Part shown: piece after piece, positions 11,340 to 24,465 of the stretch | Layout: each line of letters begins with the position of its first letter | Numbering within the stretch: the first letter of the stretch is position 1 | NCBI RefSeq assembly: GCF_019320115.1 | Contig: NC_089588.1 | Coordinates: forward strand, 116,780,123-116,844,122 | Direction: 5' to 3' | DNA: 64,000 nucleotides | Origin: Miscanthus floridulus | Taxonomy: Eukaryota; Streptophyta; Magnoliopsida; Poales; Poaceae | Translations under genes and position numbers: made by a program | Notes under the pieces: model-generated | Told to the model about the DNA's origin: nothing | The model's input: the letters and a program-made list of their open reading frames with translations, nothing else | Databases searched by the model: none

Positions 11340-14300
11340 CTACCTCTGTGAACCGGAAAGAAGATGGGGGTAATGCTTCAAGATATAGCTCTCTTGTTCC
11401 CATGTGGCTTCATCCTCCAAGTGGTTTTGCCACTGAACTTTGTAGCATTTCACTACATTGTTCCTTGTCACTCTTTCCTTTTCGTTCAAGATCTTGACAG
11501 GATGCTCAATATACGTCAAGTTAGGCTGGAGTGGAAGTCCTTCAATTTCCATAGCTTCATCAGGGAGACGTAAACATTTCTTCATCTGAGATACGTGAAA
11601 CACATTATGTACCACCGATAAAATATCGGGAAGCTAGAGACGATAAGCAACTAGGTCACACTGTTCCAAAACCTTGTAAGGACCCACATATCGATGGGCT
11701 AACTTGCCACGAACACCAAACCGTTGCACCCCTCTCATAGGAGACACCTTGAGGTACACATAATCCCCAACTGCAAACTGCAAAGGCCTTCTTTGCTTGT
11801 CCGCATAAACTTTCTGTTGGCTCTGAGCTGCCTTCAAATGACTCTGAATAATGCTGACTTGCTCTTGAGCTTCTTTGATGAAATCAGGCCCAAAATATCT
11901 ACGGTCTCCCACTTCAACCTAGTTAAGTGGTGTCCTACATCTCTTTCCATATAGAGCTTCAAATGGTGCCATATGAATGCTTTCTTGATAGCTATTGTTG
12001 TAAGAAAACTCAGCTTACTTCAGGCATTCGTCCCACTTCTCAGGAAAAGAAATGGCACAAGCTCTCAACATGTCCTCGAGTACCTGGTTCACCCTTTAGT
12101 TTGGCCATCAGTTTGTGGATGATAAGCTGAGCTTCTGTGGAGACGCATACCAAGACATTGCAGAAGTTGCTCTCAGAAACAAGAGACAAAAACTAGCCCT
12201 CTATCAGAGATGATAGTAAGGGGAACTCTATGTAGGGTCACAACCCGGTCAAAATATATCTAAGCATACTTCCTGGCTGAATATCAAGCCTCCACTGGAA
12301 GAAAATGAGCAGACTTAGTGAGACCGTCCACAATGACCCAAATAGGGTCATAGCCTTTGGATGTGCGGGGCAAACTCACAAAAAAGTCCATGGAAATATC
12401 TTCTCATTTCCACACAGGGATCGGCAAAGGCTACAAATATCCTGAGGTACGCGTATGATCTACCTTAACTCTCCCACAAGTGTCGCACTCCGCGACGTAC
12501 TAGGTGATGTCCTGCTTCATATTGGACCACCAATATAAGTGGCGCAAATCATGGTACATCTTGTTACTGCCAGGATGGATAGACAATTTTGAATGGTGAG
12601 CTTCATTCAAAATCTTCCTTCTCAGCTCCTCATTTGATGGAACCACCAATCTGTCCTTGTACCTCACTACACCTTACTCATCAATACTAAACTGAGGACC
12701 ACACCCTTCGGCAATTAATTTCTTAATGTGAGGAATTTCTAAAGTGTCTTGCCTTTGCTCCATGATAATCTACTCAAGTAAATCTGAGACTAAGGCAATG
12801 TGAGCTAGCACCTCAGCATGGTTGAGAGACAAAGGTGCTTCTTCAACCTGATATGATTTCCGGCTCAAAGCATCAGCTACCACATTAGCTTTGCTGGGAT
12901 GATAATGAACCTCCAAGTTATAATCCTTGATTAATTCCAACCATCTCCTTTGCCTCATGTTTAACTCGGACTGAGTGAAGATATACTTGAGGCTCTTATG
13001 ATCTATAAAAATGTGTACTTTGTTTTCTAACAGATAATGCCTCCAAATTTTTAGAGCGTGGACCACAACAGCCAGCTCTAAATCATGGGTGGGTAATTCA
13101 CTTCATGCTTTTTCAGTTGGCGTGAAGCATAAGCTATCACATGCCCCTCCTGCATAAGCACACATCCCAACCCCATCTTCGAGGCATCACAATATACATC
13201 AAAAGGCCTATCAATATCTGGTTGGGCTAGAACAGGAGTAGTGGTCAGAAATTTCTTCAAAGCTTGGAAGGCTTTTTCACAGGCCGGGCTCCAAACAAAC
13301 TTGGCTTCTTTTTGGAGTAGCTTGGTCATCGGCTGAGCTATCTTGGAGAAGACAGGAATGAAACGCCGATAGTATCCAGCAAGACCAAGGAACTAATGAA
13401 TCTGGTGTACTGACTTGGGAGACTTCCAATTTAGCACATCTTGCACCTTGCTAGGGTCTATAGAAATACCGTCAGGTGTTAAAACATGCCCCAAAAACTG
13501 CGCTCGATCCAACCAAAACTCACACTTGCTGAATTTAGCATACAACTTGTGTTCCCTCAATCGAGTCAATACTATCCGAAGGTGTTGGGCATGCTCTTCC
13601 TTGTTCTTGGAATATATCAAGATATCATCAATAAATACCACTACAAACTTGTCCAGCTCCGGCAAAAATACTAAATCCATCAGGTACATGTAGAATGCAG
13701 GAGCGTTGGTGAGACCAAAATACATGACTAGGTATTTATATAGCACATACCTAGTAGAATAAGCTATCTTTGGTAGATCTTGTGTTCTAATCTTAATCTA
13801 ATGATAGCCTGAACGAAGATCAATCTTGGAGAACACCTTGGCACCAGCTAGTTGATCGAACAAAGTATCAATATGAGGTAAATGATACTTGTTCTTAATG
13901 GTTATCGCATTGAGAGGGCGGTAATCCACACACATCCGAAGAGTGCCATCCTTCTTCTTCACAAAAATGGTTGGACAACCCCATGGTGAAGAGCTAGGAC
14001 CGATGAATACCTTTTCCAACAACTCTTCTAACTACTTCTTCATTTCCACCAATTCCTTCAGGGCCATGTGGTACGGGCGCCAGGAGATAGGATTAGTGCC
14101 AGGCTCTAACTCAATGGATAACTCCACATCTCTGTCTGGTGGCAACCCAGGTAGATCTTCAGGAAAAACATCCCGGAACTCACATACCACAGGAATAGAG
14201 GCAAGATCAGGAGAGGCTTCTGCATGAGCAGCAATAGGTAAGGTTGGATCTGAGGGCATAAGAAGAGACATACTGTCCTCAGAAGAAGGAAGCCATAACT

Positions 14301-15658
14301 CCACAACTCTCTACTTTAGTTCCAAGACTACCCCATATACACGGAACCAGTTCATTCCCATAATTGCATCAATGCCTTGCCCAGGCAGTACCTTGAACTG
14401 GAGACGGTAAGTGTGAGTGGCTAATACTAATTCAACTATGTCCGTTCGAGTATTAACGCACAACTGTGCACCCGGAGTACTAATTCTATAGGCAAAAGGT
14501 ATAGCCATAAGAGGTATATTGTGCCTGTGTGCAAATCCCATACTCATGAATGAATGTGATGCACCAGAATCGAACAACACATAAGCTGGAGGAGAATCAA
14601 TGGTGAACATACCAGCCATCACTGGTTCATTTTGCAATATTTCCTCAGCCTCCATGAAATTAACCTATCCAGAACGGCTTACTAGCACTTTCTTCTTGAT
14701 AATAGTCCGCTTGATCAACAAGATTTAGCTGTGGGCTGAGCTGACTGGGCAGGCTGGTTTTGCGGACACTCCCGGGCATAGTGGCCTTCCTTGCCACACT
14801 TGAAACAAGCACTAGGCTTGTTACCCTATCCTTGATGAGGTGAGACCTGCTATCCCTAGGGCTGCTGAGGTTGCACCTGCTGATTCGGTGCATGGTACTA
14901 GGTGGAAGGTGCATGATAAGTCTGCTAAGGCTGTCGAAATGAATGCCCACCCGAAGACTGATAGGGTACCCGCCTGACAACCTATACTTTATGAGCATGG
15001 GGGTGACTAGAAGACCCAGTAGCCACCCGCTTGCTCTTCAATTTTGCCTAAGAGTCATACTGCAATCCCTCCATGGCAATAGTAGCGTTCATCATAGCCC
15101 CAAAGGTCTGGTAGTTCCTAGTATATAACTCCTTCTGGAGCTGCAAGAGAGGCCACGATAGAAATGGTCCCTCTTCTTCTCATATGTATCAACATGAGTC
15201 CCAACATACTATGACAAGTGGTTGAACTTGTTGACGTAGTCCATCACGGACATACTCCCTTGCCTTAGGTCTAGGAACTCTGTTAGCTTCCTATTTAGAA
15301 CACTAGCAGGAATATAATATTCTCTGATGGCCGCAGTGAACTCCTGCTAGGTCACCCGGTGATCCGCCGGCTGCATGGCATTGAATATATCCCACCATGC
15401 ACTAGCAGACCCCAACAACTATTGCGCCACAAAGCGCACCTTCTGCTCATTAGTTACGGTGAGCAGCAGAAACTTTTGCTCTAGAATACAAAGCCAATGC
15501 TCCACATCCAGAGGCTCAGCCGTTGGCGTGACGTGGGTGGGTGCATCTTTAAGAAATCCTAATGGAGCATTGGTTGCTCGTGGGTGGGCCTGAATAATCC
15601 ATATTTTTCCCCAAGGATCCAATAATGAGACTGAGTTACAATACTTAGTCCATTTCAT
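11340..15658 (-). pseudogene. gag-pol of gypsy element B (chromovirus), disrupted
   Basis: Minus-strand blocks in order: gag (15658-14660) with LDVEHWLCILEQKF and a CCHC knuckle CFKCGKEGHYARECP; protease 14655-14311 (LFDSGASHSFM, then MGMNWF); reverse transcriptase 14304-13393 with [21 protein letters not shown] and FIDDILIYS; RNase H 13329-12770 ([23 protein letters not shown]); integrase to about 11634; and a chromodomain 11500-11370 (YKVQWQNHLEDEATWE). Nonsense codons are mainly TAG where the family has Gln: after MKK (14029-14031), after RSGYH, and three within the Gln-rich linker at 14825-14860. It cannot encode a polyprotein. Confidence 0.87.
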
Positions 15659-18600
15659 AGATCCAGAGTTCCTTAGAAATGCATTATTACATTACCAAAT
15701 TCAGAGTGCGGGATATTAAATAGCGGAATAAAAATAAACATCTATCGATAATAAACAAGGATCCATCTGTGCCCACCCGGAGAATCCTTCACACAATGGC
15801 TACTCCTCAAGCTGCACCTGCAACAGGGGTAAATAAACCCTGAGTACACAATGTACTCGCAAGACTTATCCGACTAGTGGGCATAATTTCCTGACTCCAA
15901 TGGATATGATAAGCTTTATGGTTTGCTGGTTTCCTTTTTGTAGAAAGCAATACTAATAGTGAATCCTTATTTAGGTTATTATTAGCAGTCATGATTAATT
16001 CATTATCTAGCCATTCTATGTAAGCACCTGTTCTACTTTCAAGCAAGAGTTGAGCAAACAGTTCCATTTAATCACCTTTCATCTTTCAGTTCTTACTACG
16101 GTGCTAGACTATAGACAAGCCATACCGAAACACGGCGATTCACAAATCAATGTGCCCAGCTGGGTACCCCAAAACACACGCCCTGCTTGTACCCCAGGCA
16201 CAAGCAGGACCAACCCACCACTCTCCTGTCACGGGGTCCAAGTCCCCGTCCAAACTTGGACTCCAAGCCTCCGCTCCTGAGTCCTGGACTCAGTGCGGTG
16301 CTTAGACCTCCACCATCCCCGACTCTAATCAGTCGGTCCGAAGGAGCCAGAACCCATGACAAGAGAGCGACAAGCCTTCCCTGCGCCCATACCCAAGTAT
16401 GTGCTCGGGATAATAAGTCTGTGACTTGCCTAGAACCCAATGCAATGACCGGTCCTTAATCGACGCAGACAGGAAAAAAGTGTAATCATGCTATGCCCCG
16501 TTGGCCGCAGGACACAACCTCTTACACCCACCAATACCCAAACTATATCCCTGCCCGGTCCCCATTTTCCTTTCCACCATTTATCATGAGTGATAATAAT
16601 CACCTATTATGAGTAATGGCAGGTTACTCATGCTACCAAAATCCTGAGCATAGTAGATACTCGACCTACACTAGTAGGACTCATAGGTAAGTATATCTAT
16701 GCATATAGTTTCCATAAAATGTCTGTAACATAAATGCACATCATATATATATTCAGTGATCATTCAAAATAAGGGTTATGCACCGGGGCTTGCCTTGGGC
16801 ATGCGGTGTGTCAACAAGTCAGCAACTGATGGCTCCAGAGCTCCCTCCTATACGAGAATCTCCTCCTCGTACTCCTCAATGATCTCCTCATACTCCTATT
16901 CGCCTGCAGGCATGAACTCTACCAACTCATTATCTACATGCATGAAATGATGATGCAACACTTAGTAATACGGCAACAACTCTTAAAATACGAATACATC
17001 TATCAAACTACTAAGCTAGCTCTACTAACTAAGACGGTAAGTTACCTATCATTTCCATTAACAGATATGAAATATTTCATGTATTACTTAGCAACTAAAG
17101 GCATTCTTACTCTTAATATCGATTTACCATATATAAGATAAAACAAGGAGTATTAGCTACCCTATTTATCAACCTACTCTAAGCCTACAAAAATTACAGT
17201 AAGCACATAATAATACAATGATCGTACTGCAAAAATTTCATGGACAAAGCTATCACCAATTTGCCACAAAAATTCCTACAAATATTAAGCTAAATAGTAC
17301 TAAGCTTTCCTAAATGAATTAATGAATCTATCATTATCATAGATAATTATAAACTAACTACACCAACAGATACACAACATTTTTGTGAACCTAACAAATT
17401 TTGTTCCACTATTTTTGGACACCTACATAATTTACTATAATTTTACAAAGATTTGCTCAAAACTAAATTGAATAAACATTTACTAATTCCCTGGAAATGA
17501 AAAACCGAATCCACCCGCGCCGCCCATCGCGCGAGCGGCTCGGCCCACCCCTATGTAGCGCACGCGCGCACACGTGACCCACCAGCGCGGCCCACGCGGC
17601 ATGGCCCAATTGCGCACTGGCGGCCCATGACGGGAAGGCCCGCGCGCTCCGGCACATTTGCTAAAAAGTCCCCGCAGTACTACCAAATCAATCCGTAGTC
17701 CATAGCACTGTTTTCTACAGTCAGTGTTTAAGAAAACTAACCCTTGGAACATCCTATCTTTACCACGGCTAGGTCCCTGGGGACCCACGCGCGCACCGGC
17801 ACGACAGCGCTGGCACAGGGCAGTGACACCGAGCATCCTAGCCCCTCCCCGCCCCCGATAGTGAGCCGATGATCACCTAGACGCAAATGCAAAGCTATGG
17901 GTGATGAAGCCACGAATGGAGGCATGTTCCAGAGCTCCCTCCACGGCGATGGACCTCCTACAACGGCGACGGCCATGTTCCCATGAGCCAAGGCACAAAC
18001 GACATGAACTAACCAAAGAATGGGCATTAGCAACTCACCTAGAACCTTCCTGACGTGGTGGCTTAGCACGTGCGCACGGCAAGGTCCGCAACAAATGGCG
18101 GTGGCATGACCGCGTCAGTGGCGCTGGGTAGGCGGTAGCAGTGCGAATGGGGTGCGCATAGGGCGAAGGGGAATAGGGCAAACACACAGTGCCAAGTAAT
18201 TGAATATAGGTGGACGGTGCAAGGCGAATTGGACGGGCGCTGCCGTTTAGTCTTAAGATGGCTGATGGCGGGGAATCTCCAATTAGAAGCTCGACACGGT
18301 GTGACTGCAGCAGTGGGCGAGCTTAGCGCGTAGCTAGGTTCCCAATTGCGCTTCTGGCATGCATAATTGCTCGGATTAAACCGGCGTTGGGAGCTGGCCT
18401 TGGTGTGGCTTGATGACGCCGACGCGACGCCAATAAAGGCGAAGGTGACCGGGGGAGCGCAGAGTGGCACACGCCACTCAAGAGAAGTGGACAAGGGCAC
18501 ATAGGGAAGGTTACACGTTCATGTATGAGTCATCATGGCTCGTGTGGCCACAACGCCTTAATTGGCAAGCCGATGGCGACACAGCCATGTGCCGGTGTAG

Positions 18601-19513
18601 CAAGCGCGTGCAGCAGCAGCAGTGGCGACTCGACGCGAGCGGCGTGGGCACATGCGATGTGATGACACGATGCAGGGGCAACGTGCACATGCTAGCAATG
18701 ACGGCTAGGGCCATATGATGCCACGAACCCAAGCGGATGACGATGGCGTCTAGCGGAGCAAAGCCAACAACGGCGCGACATGGGTGGTCCCATGGGCACC
18801 AGCCGCGACGTTGACAGCAGCGCACGTCATGGCAGTGGGGAGGAGCAGCAGCATGCTCGTGTAGCCGGCCACCATGACTAGCCGGGCGTGGCCAGACATG
18901 CGTGTCCATGGCTAGCACGCCGCCGACGACACATGGGCAATGGTGACCGCATCAACGCGAAGAACTCGAGCCATGCACGCTTTTTAAAGCATCCCAAAAT
19001 CCCATTCGATGATTCAAATGCCAAACCAACTGTTCTACACTCAAGAGGGCATGTTAGGTTACTAAAACAAGCATTAATATCTCATCACTCCTTAACCCGA
19101 TTCTTCTACAAAAATTGCCAAACTTGGCCTTGTCAAACCATTTTCTGACTTAAGAGATTTGGTTAAGTCTTGATCGGATTCACGTCAAATTCGCTTTCCA
19201 AACTATTAGGTATGCTAGCTAGTGAATTCCTTTCTCGACCATAGGTATTTCATCGTCATCTACAAGTTCATACTTCTAACTTTATCAAAGTTCCGTATAT
19301 ACGTTCTATAACATTTTTTCTTAATAAAAATTGATTTAAAACCCTAAGTGATATAACTTGACTATGAATGTAACTTTCGTTTCTCGTTTCCAATGATCGT
19401 TTTGAGTTACAAAAATCGATTTACACACTATATCACATGCATTATCACATAACCATGATGCTCATGACCTGTTTTAGCAAAAAGATTTCCAGTTTAACAC
19501 CGAGGGTGTTACA
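15650..19513 (-). repeat. 5' LTR of gypsy element B (inner edge approximate)
   Basis: It ends GGGTGTTACA at 19513, and its last ~138 bases match the stub at 11113-11250. The inner edge is fused to gag, so the start is approximate. Non-coding GC-rich blocks (16100-16450, 17480-19000) give long spurious reading frames. The stretch contains no recognisable protein. Confidence 0.65.
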
Positions 19514-20400
19514 GCCCCCTCGGGTGGGGCACGGAAATGACCACCCAGGGCCTTCGCCGGATACATGAGAGCCTCCACCCACGCCTAGCAGTTGGGCGGA
19601 GGCTGGTCCATGCGATGGAAGGAGCTAGACCTCCGAGAAAAGCCGAAGACCTCAAGCAGGACGCGAAGACAACGCTACAAGGGAAGGAGATCTTGGGCCA
19701 CCGTTGGGCCTGCCGCCGGAGCTTAGAGGGCAAGGGTGGAACGCAAGTGGCTAAGGTCCGAAGGACCCCCATGTGATGGAGCTTGAGTAGGAATATTACG
19801 GGAATATACCAAGGCATTTGAGGGGCAAAATTGTAATGTATGAAGGTAGCAAGGGGAGCGCCCTATAAAAGAGGAAGGGCAACCCATGTAATGGTTGGTT
19901 GGTAGCTCATTAATGAAACCCTAACTCATCGGTACTTGTGCCAACTACTACCCTGTTGGAGACCTTTGCCTCCAATAGTCGGATTGGGAGATAAAGTGGG
20001 GTCTCAGAATCTAGGACTCCTCAGCCGCATGTGGATGTCACTGAGCCCACGCGCACCCCCACGCTGCCGTAAGGGGAGGCAGAACCCGTGCATTGCCGCT
20101 CATGGAAGAAGAACCGAGCTGCCACCCGCGAAACGAGACCCCCTACCACTGTCCACCAAAGAAGAGTTGATTCCGCGCCACTGCTTAGATCCACTTCGGT
20201 GCACCGAGTCCAACTGTGGTGCTAAGGAGAGAGTGCATGTGAGAGGGCAACACACAGAGAGAGAGAGAGAGGCAGAGAGAGTGTGGAGAGGCGGTGCAGA
20301 GGGAGAGAGTGGGAGGAGGAAGCGTCACCAGCTAAGGAAGCGACTCTAATAGAAACCCTAAGTCCCTCTATATATATAAGTGCGGTAGTGAAACTGATGT
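19514..20400 (+). repeat. LTR-like remnant with TATA box
   Basis: CCCTATAAAAGAGG at about 19861 is a strong TATA context. About 50 bases on comes ATTAATGAAACCCTAACTC, a leader style seen in grass LTRs and found in similar form on the other strand at 62380-62460. A GA microsatellite lies at 20256-20282. No coding region or terminus is recognisable, so I call it an LTR fragment of unknown family. Confidence 0.5.
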
Positions 20401-20518
20401 CCACTATCGGTTTAAAGTCATGGGCCCACTTTTGATTTGCAGTGGTGTTTGCTTTTTATGGACCGCTAGTGAAAATAATCATAGCGTCAGCAAAATCATT
20501 TCTATACAAGTATACTTG

Positions 20519-20553
20519 CCACCTCTAATAATAGAGGCTATTTCTAGAGGTGG
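20519..20553. repeat. Short hairpin, CACTA-type AGAGGTGG/CCACCTCT
   Basis: CCACCTCT and AGAGGTGG face each other about 19 bases apart, with inner TAGAGG pairing. Similar gaggtgg/ccgcctct motifs recur at 23040-23145 and near 40930. They resemble subterminal repeats of another CACTA family, but no terminus can be assigned. Confidence 0.4.
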
Positions 20554-21024
20554 CCAGCCCTAAAATTAAGATTGGATATGTAGAAATAGACGGAGTCTTT
20601 CCCACAATTTTTCTATGCCGGTGTTTCAAATAGATGGATGGCTCTCCATTTTCCAAACCCAGAACCATATATTACTTCTTGCCCATTATTATCCACTCCA
20701 AGGCTGCTTTTCTCTTCTGCCTATGAAAGCACAGCACTTCCCCTCTGTCATTACCCCAGTTTTCGATATCACTGCCGGTTCAAAATCCCCCTTCACTGTC
20801 GGTTTTTGAACCGGCAGTGGCATAACGGCAGTGATGTGGGGTTGAGATCACTGTCGGTTCTTATGAACCGACACTGATGTGGCTTTTAGGAAATCCAAAA
20901 AACAGGCCAAAAAAATAAGGATTTTTTTTTAATTTCGAGAGAGGCCCTATTAGACAGCCACACGGTCGGGCATCGCAAGTCACAAGTCACATGATTTTTC
21001 ATGTGAAAAACACACGCTTCGCGG

Positions 21025-21092
21025 CTACCGACGCTCGAACCCCTGACCTCCTGCTTCGTGTCTTCAGCCCCTACCCACTGCACCTGCAAGTT
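21025..21092 (-). other. tRNA-like segment inside CACTA element 1
   Basis: The minus strand has a near-consensus A box (21075-21085, AGGTGCAGTGG, one mismatch) and a degraded B box (21031-21041, GGTTCGAGCGT, two mismatches), in tRNA order and spacing. It aligns with the better-preserved segment at 39474-39540 in CACTA element 2. It is not a functional tRNA. Confidence 0.55.
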
Positions 21093-21159
21093 GTTTGTGT
21101 CTGAATGAGATTTTCGTCCTAGCCATTTTATGTTTATCTGATTTTGAAATGAGTATTTG

Positions 21160-21960
21160 GGGCCCTCAATGAATTCAAATGAAAAAGTTGTCAACGACAA
21201 AGTTTCATAACTTTTTGAGATCTAGAACTTTCATTTTGGTAATTTCTCCATCCAAGGTCATTTATAAAATTTGAATTTTAAATTTTAGAAATTCAAGCAT
21301 AGTTTTCCATGACAAGATGATTTCAACTCAAAAAGTTAGCAACTACAAAGTTTCATAACTTTTTGAGAACTACAACTTTCGTTTACGCTGTTTATCCATT
21401 CAAGGACATTTAAAAAATTCAAATTTTAAATTTTTGAAAATTCAAACATAGTTTTTCTTGACAAGATGATTTCAAATCAAAAAGTTGTCAACTACAAAGT
21501 TTCATAACTTTTTCGGATATACAACTTTTATTTTGGTAGTTTCTCCACCCTAGGTCGTTTACAAAATTTGAATTTCAAATTTTAGAAATTCAAACGTAGT
21601 TTTCATTGACAAGATGATTTCAAATCAAAAAGTTGTCAACTACAGAGTTTCAAAACTTTCCGAGATCTACAACTTTATTTTGGTCATTTGATTATTTATT
21701 TATCCGACATAGTGGTAGTAACATTATTCACAAATGTAAAACATCCCTCTTATAGTTTATGAAACTATAAGAGAGATACGTAAATTTTGTGAACAATATC
21801 ACTACCACTTTATCGGACGAAGAAATGACTAAAATAAAAATTGTAGATCTTGATAAGATCTACAACTTCTATGTTCATGACTTTTTCAGCTGAAATCATT
21901 TAGTGATCTAAAACGACGTTTGAAGTTGTCATTTTTTGAAATTCAAAATTCAAATAGATA
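21160..21960. repeat. Repeat units around a palindrome in CACTA element 1
   Basis: Units of about 140 bases with AAAAAGTTGTCAACTACAAAG and GAGATCTACAACTTT recur near 21190, 21330, 21475 and 21625, then in inverted orientation near 21850-21930. A direct copy follows at 22185. Between the opposed units lies a palindrome of about 60-base arms centred near 21762 (GTGGTAGTAACATTATTCAC facing GTGAACAATATCACTACCAC). Confidence 0.8.
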
Positions 21961-22751
21961 AAACACAGTCACATGAAAAGATGGATAAAATAATAGCGGT
22001 AAGAATACAATAAATTGATAGAGAATGTTTTTAGAATTTTTTAGGAAAAAAATCATCAAATTTGAAGTTAGTATGAGGGAGAAAGACTAGTTACAAATTT
22101 TAGCCAGAGATTAAAAAGAGAAATCAGAGTTCTTTAATAATTTTAAATTTTAATTTCAAATAGTATTTTGAACTAGTAAATGATTTCAAATGAAAAAGTT
22201 ACCAACTACAAAGTTGCATAACTTTTCGAGATCTACAACTTTTATTTTGGGCGTTTCTCCATCCAAGATCATTTGAAAAATTCAAATTTTTAATTTAAGG
22301 AATCAAACGTAACTTTTGTTAGATAGATGATTTCAAATGAAAATATTTGGACATCCAAATGATCTTAAATTAAAAAATTTTAAACTACAAACTTGTAGAT
22401 CTCATCGAGTACTACAACTTTGATATAAAGTTCGTCTTAATCGTATATCATATGAGAAACTTATGAAGTTTTTTTTTTGCAGCATATCACTGTCGGTTCA
22501 AGCCAGAACCCACAGCAAAAGTATCAGTGTCGGTTCTTGGCTAAAACCGACAGTGATGACCCAATATCATTGTCGGTTCTTGGCTAAAACTGACAGTGAT
22601 ATGAACCGACAGTGAAGACCAGAATATCAGTGTCAGTTGATCCTATTACTGCCGGTTTTAGCAAAAAACCGGCAGTGATGGACTATCACTGTCGGTTTCT
22701 TAAAATTCAATAGTGATGAGGCCGGCAGTGATGTCCAATTCTGTAGTAGTG

Positions 22752-23544
22752 ATCCATGGCACGAACAGCACATGTCGGCAGCGCACGCAGGCACAACAGC
22801 TCGAGGGCACGAGGCGGCAGGGTCCATGGCGTTTATGGGCAATTGGGCATGGACCGCGCGTGGTCATAGCTGCCGAGACATGGGTGCGGTGGCGGTGCGG
22901 TGATCGGCCGGGCGTGGCGCACGCAAACGCAGGCAGCGGGCAGCAGCTGGGGCACGGGGATGGCTGCCTCAGGGAGCCCAGGTGTGCTGCCACTGTGGCC
23001 GTACATGCACTGTGCTTTTTTGTTTTTATTTGATTTTTATAGAGGTGGACAACAATATCAACTGGGTTTAGAAATCCATTTTTCGAGGTGAGAGATGTTA
23101 TCAACAGACTGTACAAATCATTTTATGCAACCGCCTCTAAAAAAAATATACGTGATTTCTAGAGAACATTGACTGCGATATAGCAGCCTTAACTTTTCTG
23201 AGATTTCAGTTGTCATTTTATTTCGGTGAAATACGAAATCGTGAGCCCAGCCATTCCGTGGCATGCCAACGGGGGCTCTGCGCACGGCGGCAGCCGCACA
23301 CTGCACGCAACGCAACGCGGATTGCCGCCACAAAACGTAACATGGGCAAAGTCATAGATTCGGCCGGACTCCAAGTCTCACACACACGTACACGCGAGGC
23401 TGTCCTGTAACTAGCGTGAGCAGACAACCCAAACCAATCAAAACAAAAATCTAGATTGTATAATAGTAACATATATACAATCGTGTCAGGCAGGCTTCCG
23501 TAGTTCCGTTGGTGAGCAACTTGAGCAGGTAGCCAATGGAGATC
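22752..23544. other. Unassigned, with CACTA-like scraps
   Basis: A GC-rich block (22760-23000) precedes degraded CACTA-type motifs (AGAGGTGG near 23041, CCGCCTCT near 23130). I recognise no gene. Open frames here lack homology and overlap each other on both strands. Confidence 0.4.
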
Positions 23545-23860
23545 CATAATCGATGCGGTCTGCGTCCGCGACGTCGATCCGAGGATCAAACCCTCGGAAG
23601 TTGACTGCCAGGCGCAGGGACGGCGTCTGTCGTCCGTGTCAATCATCGGCTGCGTGCCCTGCGACTTGCTCAGTCGACGGTGGCCTTCATCGTGGCATAG
23701 TTGTACTCGGCCAGCGACTTGCTCAGCAGCTCCGGACGGAGAGGGCGGTGCACCATGTACGCCGGGGTGCTGTACGTCCATGGCGACGTAAGGGTAGTCG
23801 TCGATGATGTCAAGGATGGCTGCCCACACCTCGCGAATCTCATCAGGCCGCGTCGCTATG
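23545..23860 (-). pseudogene. CAF1 (CCR4-associated factor 1) deadenylase-like fragment
   Basis: The minus strand begins RPDEIREVW and continues DDYPYVAMD, the signature N-terminus of plant CAF1 DEDD-family 3'-5' exoribonucleases, which shorten mRNA poly(A) tails in the CCR4-NOT complex. After VAMD the expected EFPG is replaced by QHPG, so the first acidic pair of the DEDD catalytic set is broken. Homology then resumes in other frames: VHRPL and EYNYATMKA, followed by NFRGFDPRIDVADAD. At least two frameshifts and a loss of about two-thirds of the ~280-residue domain make this non-functional. It lies between transposon pieces, so capture by an element is possible. Confidence 0.7.
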
Positions 23861-24465
23861 GCCTACGACTACGCGTCAGAGTCCGAGGGTACGTGATGGT
23901 AAAAGACAATTAGGAGTAATAAATAAGACAATTAGGCAGCTTGGCGCATATACAGTCAGTAAAACATGCAAACGAATCATCCGACACGTGCTTCTCGTGC
24001 AACACAATCTGCAGGAGAGAACTCCAGCAGGAACACTATGCACATCCTGGAAGCAAATACCTCACAAGTGTCGAAAATAGATAACTATTAACACCATGTT
24101 CTGCATCTTAAGGTTTTGAGAGCACACACAGCAACGACTTGAAGACAAATCTTCTCGTTATTACAGGGTTTTGGAAGGCACGCAGATGCATATGTCTACG
24201 TACTTTATTACTCGACTAAAAAAAGAGTTGTTACGAATTATATATGCTGTAGCCCCACACCAAGACATAACACACCTGAGTCAACTAAAATGAAGACTCA
24301 CATGCCGAGGCGAAATTCTCCTTGAAACAGATTATTAGCATGCTGTGGATGGTCACCTCACTGGCGTTGATTATATATATAAACCGATGGATTATTGATT
24401 CGACAAGTGTATTGGCTCCTCTCCATTTGTTTCAGACACCGAGACTGCAGGGACCACCTCCTCGG
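23861..24465. other. Unassigned spacer
   Basis: AT-rich, with no recognisable gene. It lies beyond the terminal exon of the minus-strand gene ending at 24466 and could hold its 3' untranslated region. Confidence 0.4.

Larger units (their letters stand above)
11113..19513 (-). mobile_element. Ty3/gypsy chromovirus B, internally and 3' truncated
   Basis: It comprises a long 5' LTR (to 19513), a gag-pol region on the minus strand and a 138-bp 3' LTR stub. The gag start, primer binding site and LTR inner edge are absent near 15600-15660. Gene order and protein type match element A, but DNA and protein differ clearly, so this is a related family member and not a recent duplicate. Confidence 0.85.
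20749..22751 (+). mobile_element. Non-autonomous CACTA element 1
   Basis: The right end is CTGTAGTAGTG at 22751 (complement CACTACTACAG). The left end, CATTACCCCAG at 20749, is a degraded match that regains identity in the adjacent ATCACTGCCGG. Subterminal repeats (CACTGTCGGTT, CACTGCCGG and complements) occupy 20768-20880 and 22487-22735. The body carries repeated units of about 140 bases, a large palindrome (about 21695-21830) and a tRNA-like segment, and encodes no protein. The flanking triplets (TGT and ATC) do not match, so no target duplication supports the left boundary. Confidence 0.75.

Noticed and set aside
16147..18918. Several 90-145-residue frames in GC-rich DNA
   Set aside because: They lie within the long gypsy LTR, overlap on both strands and match no known domain.
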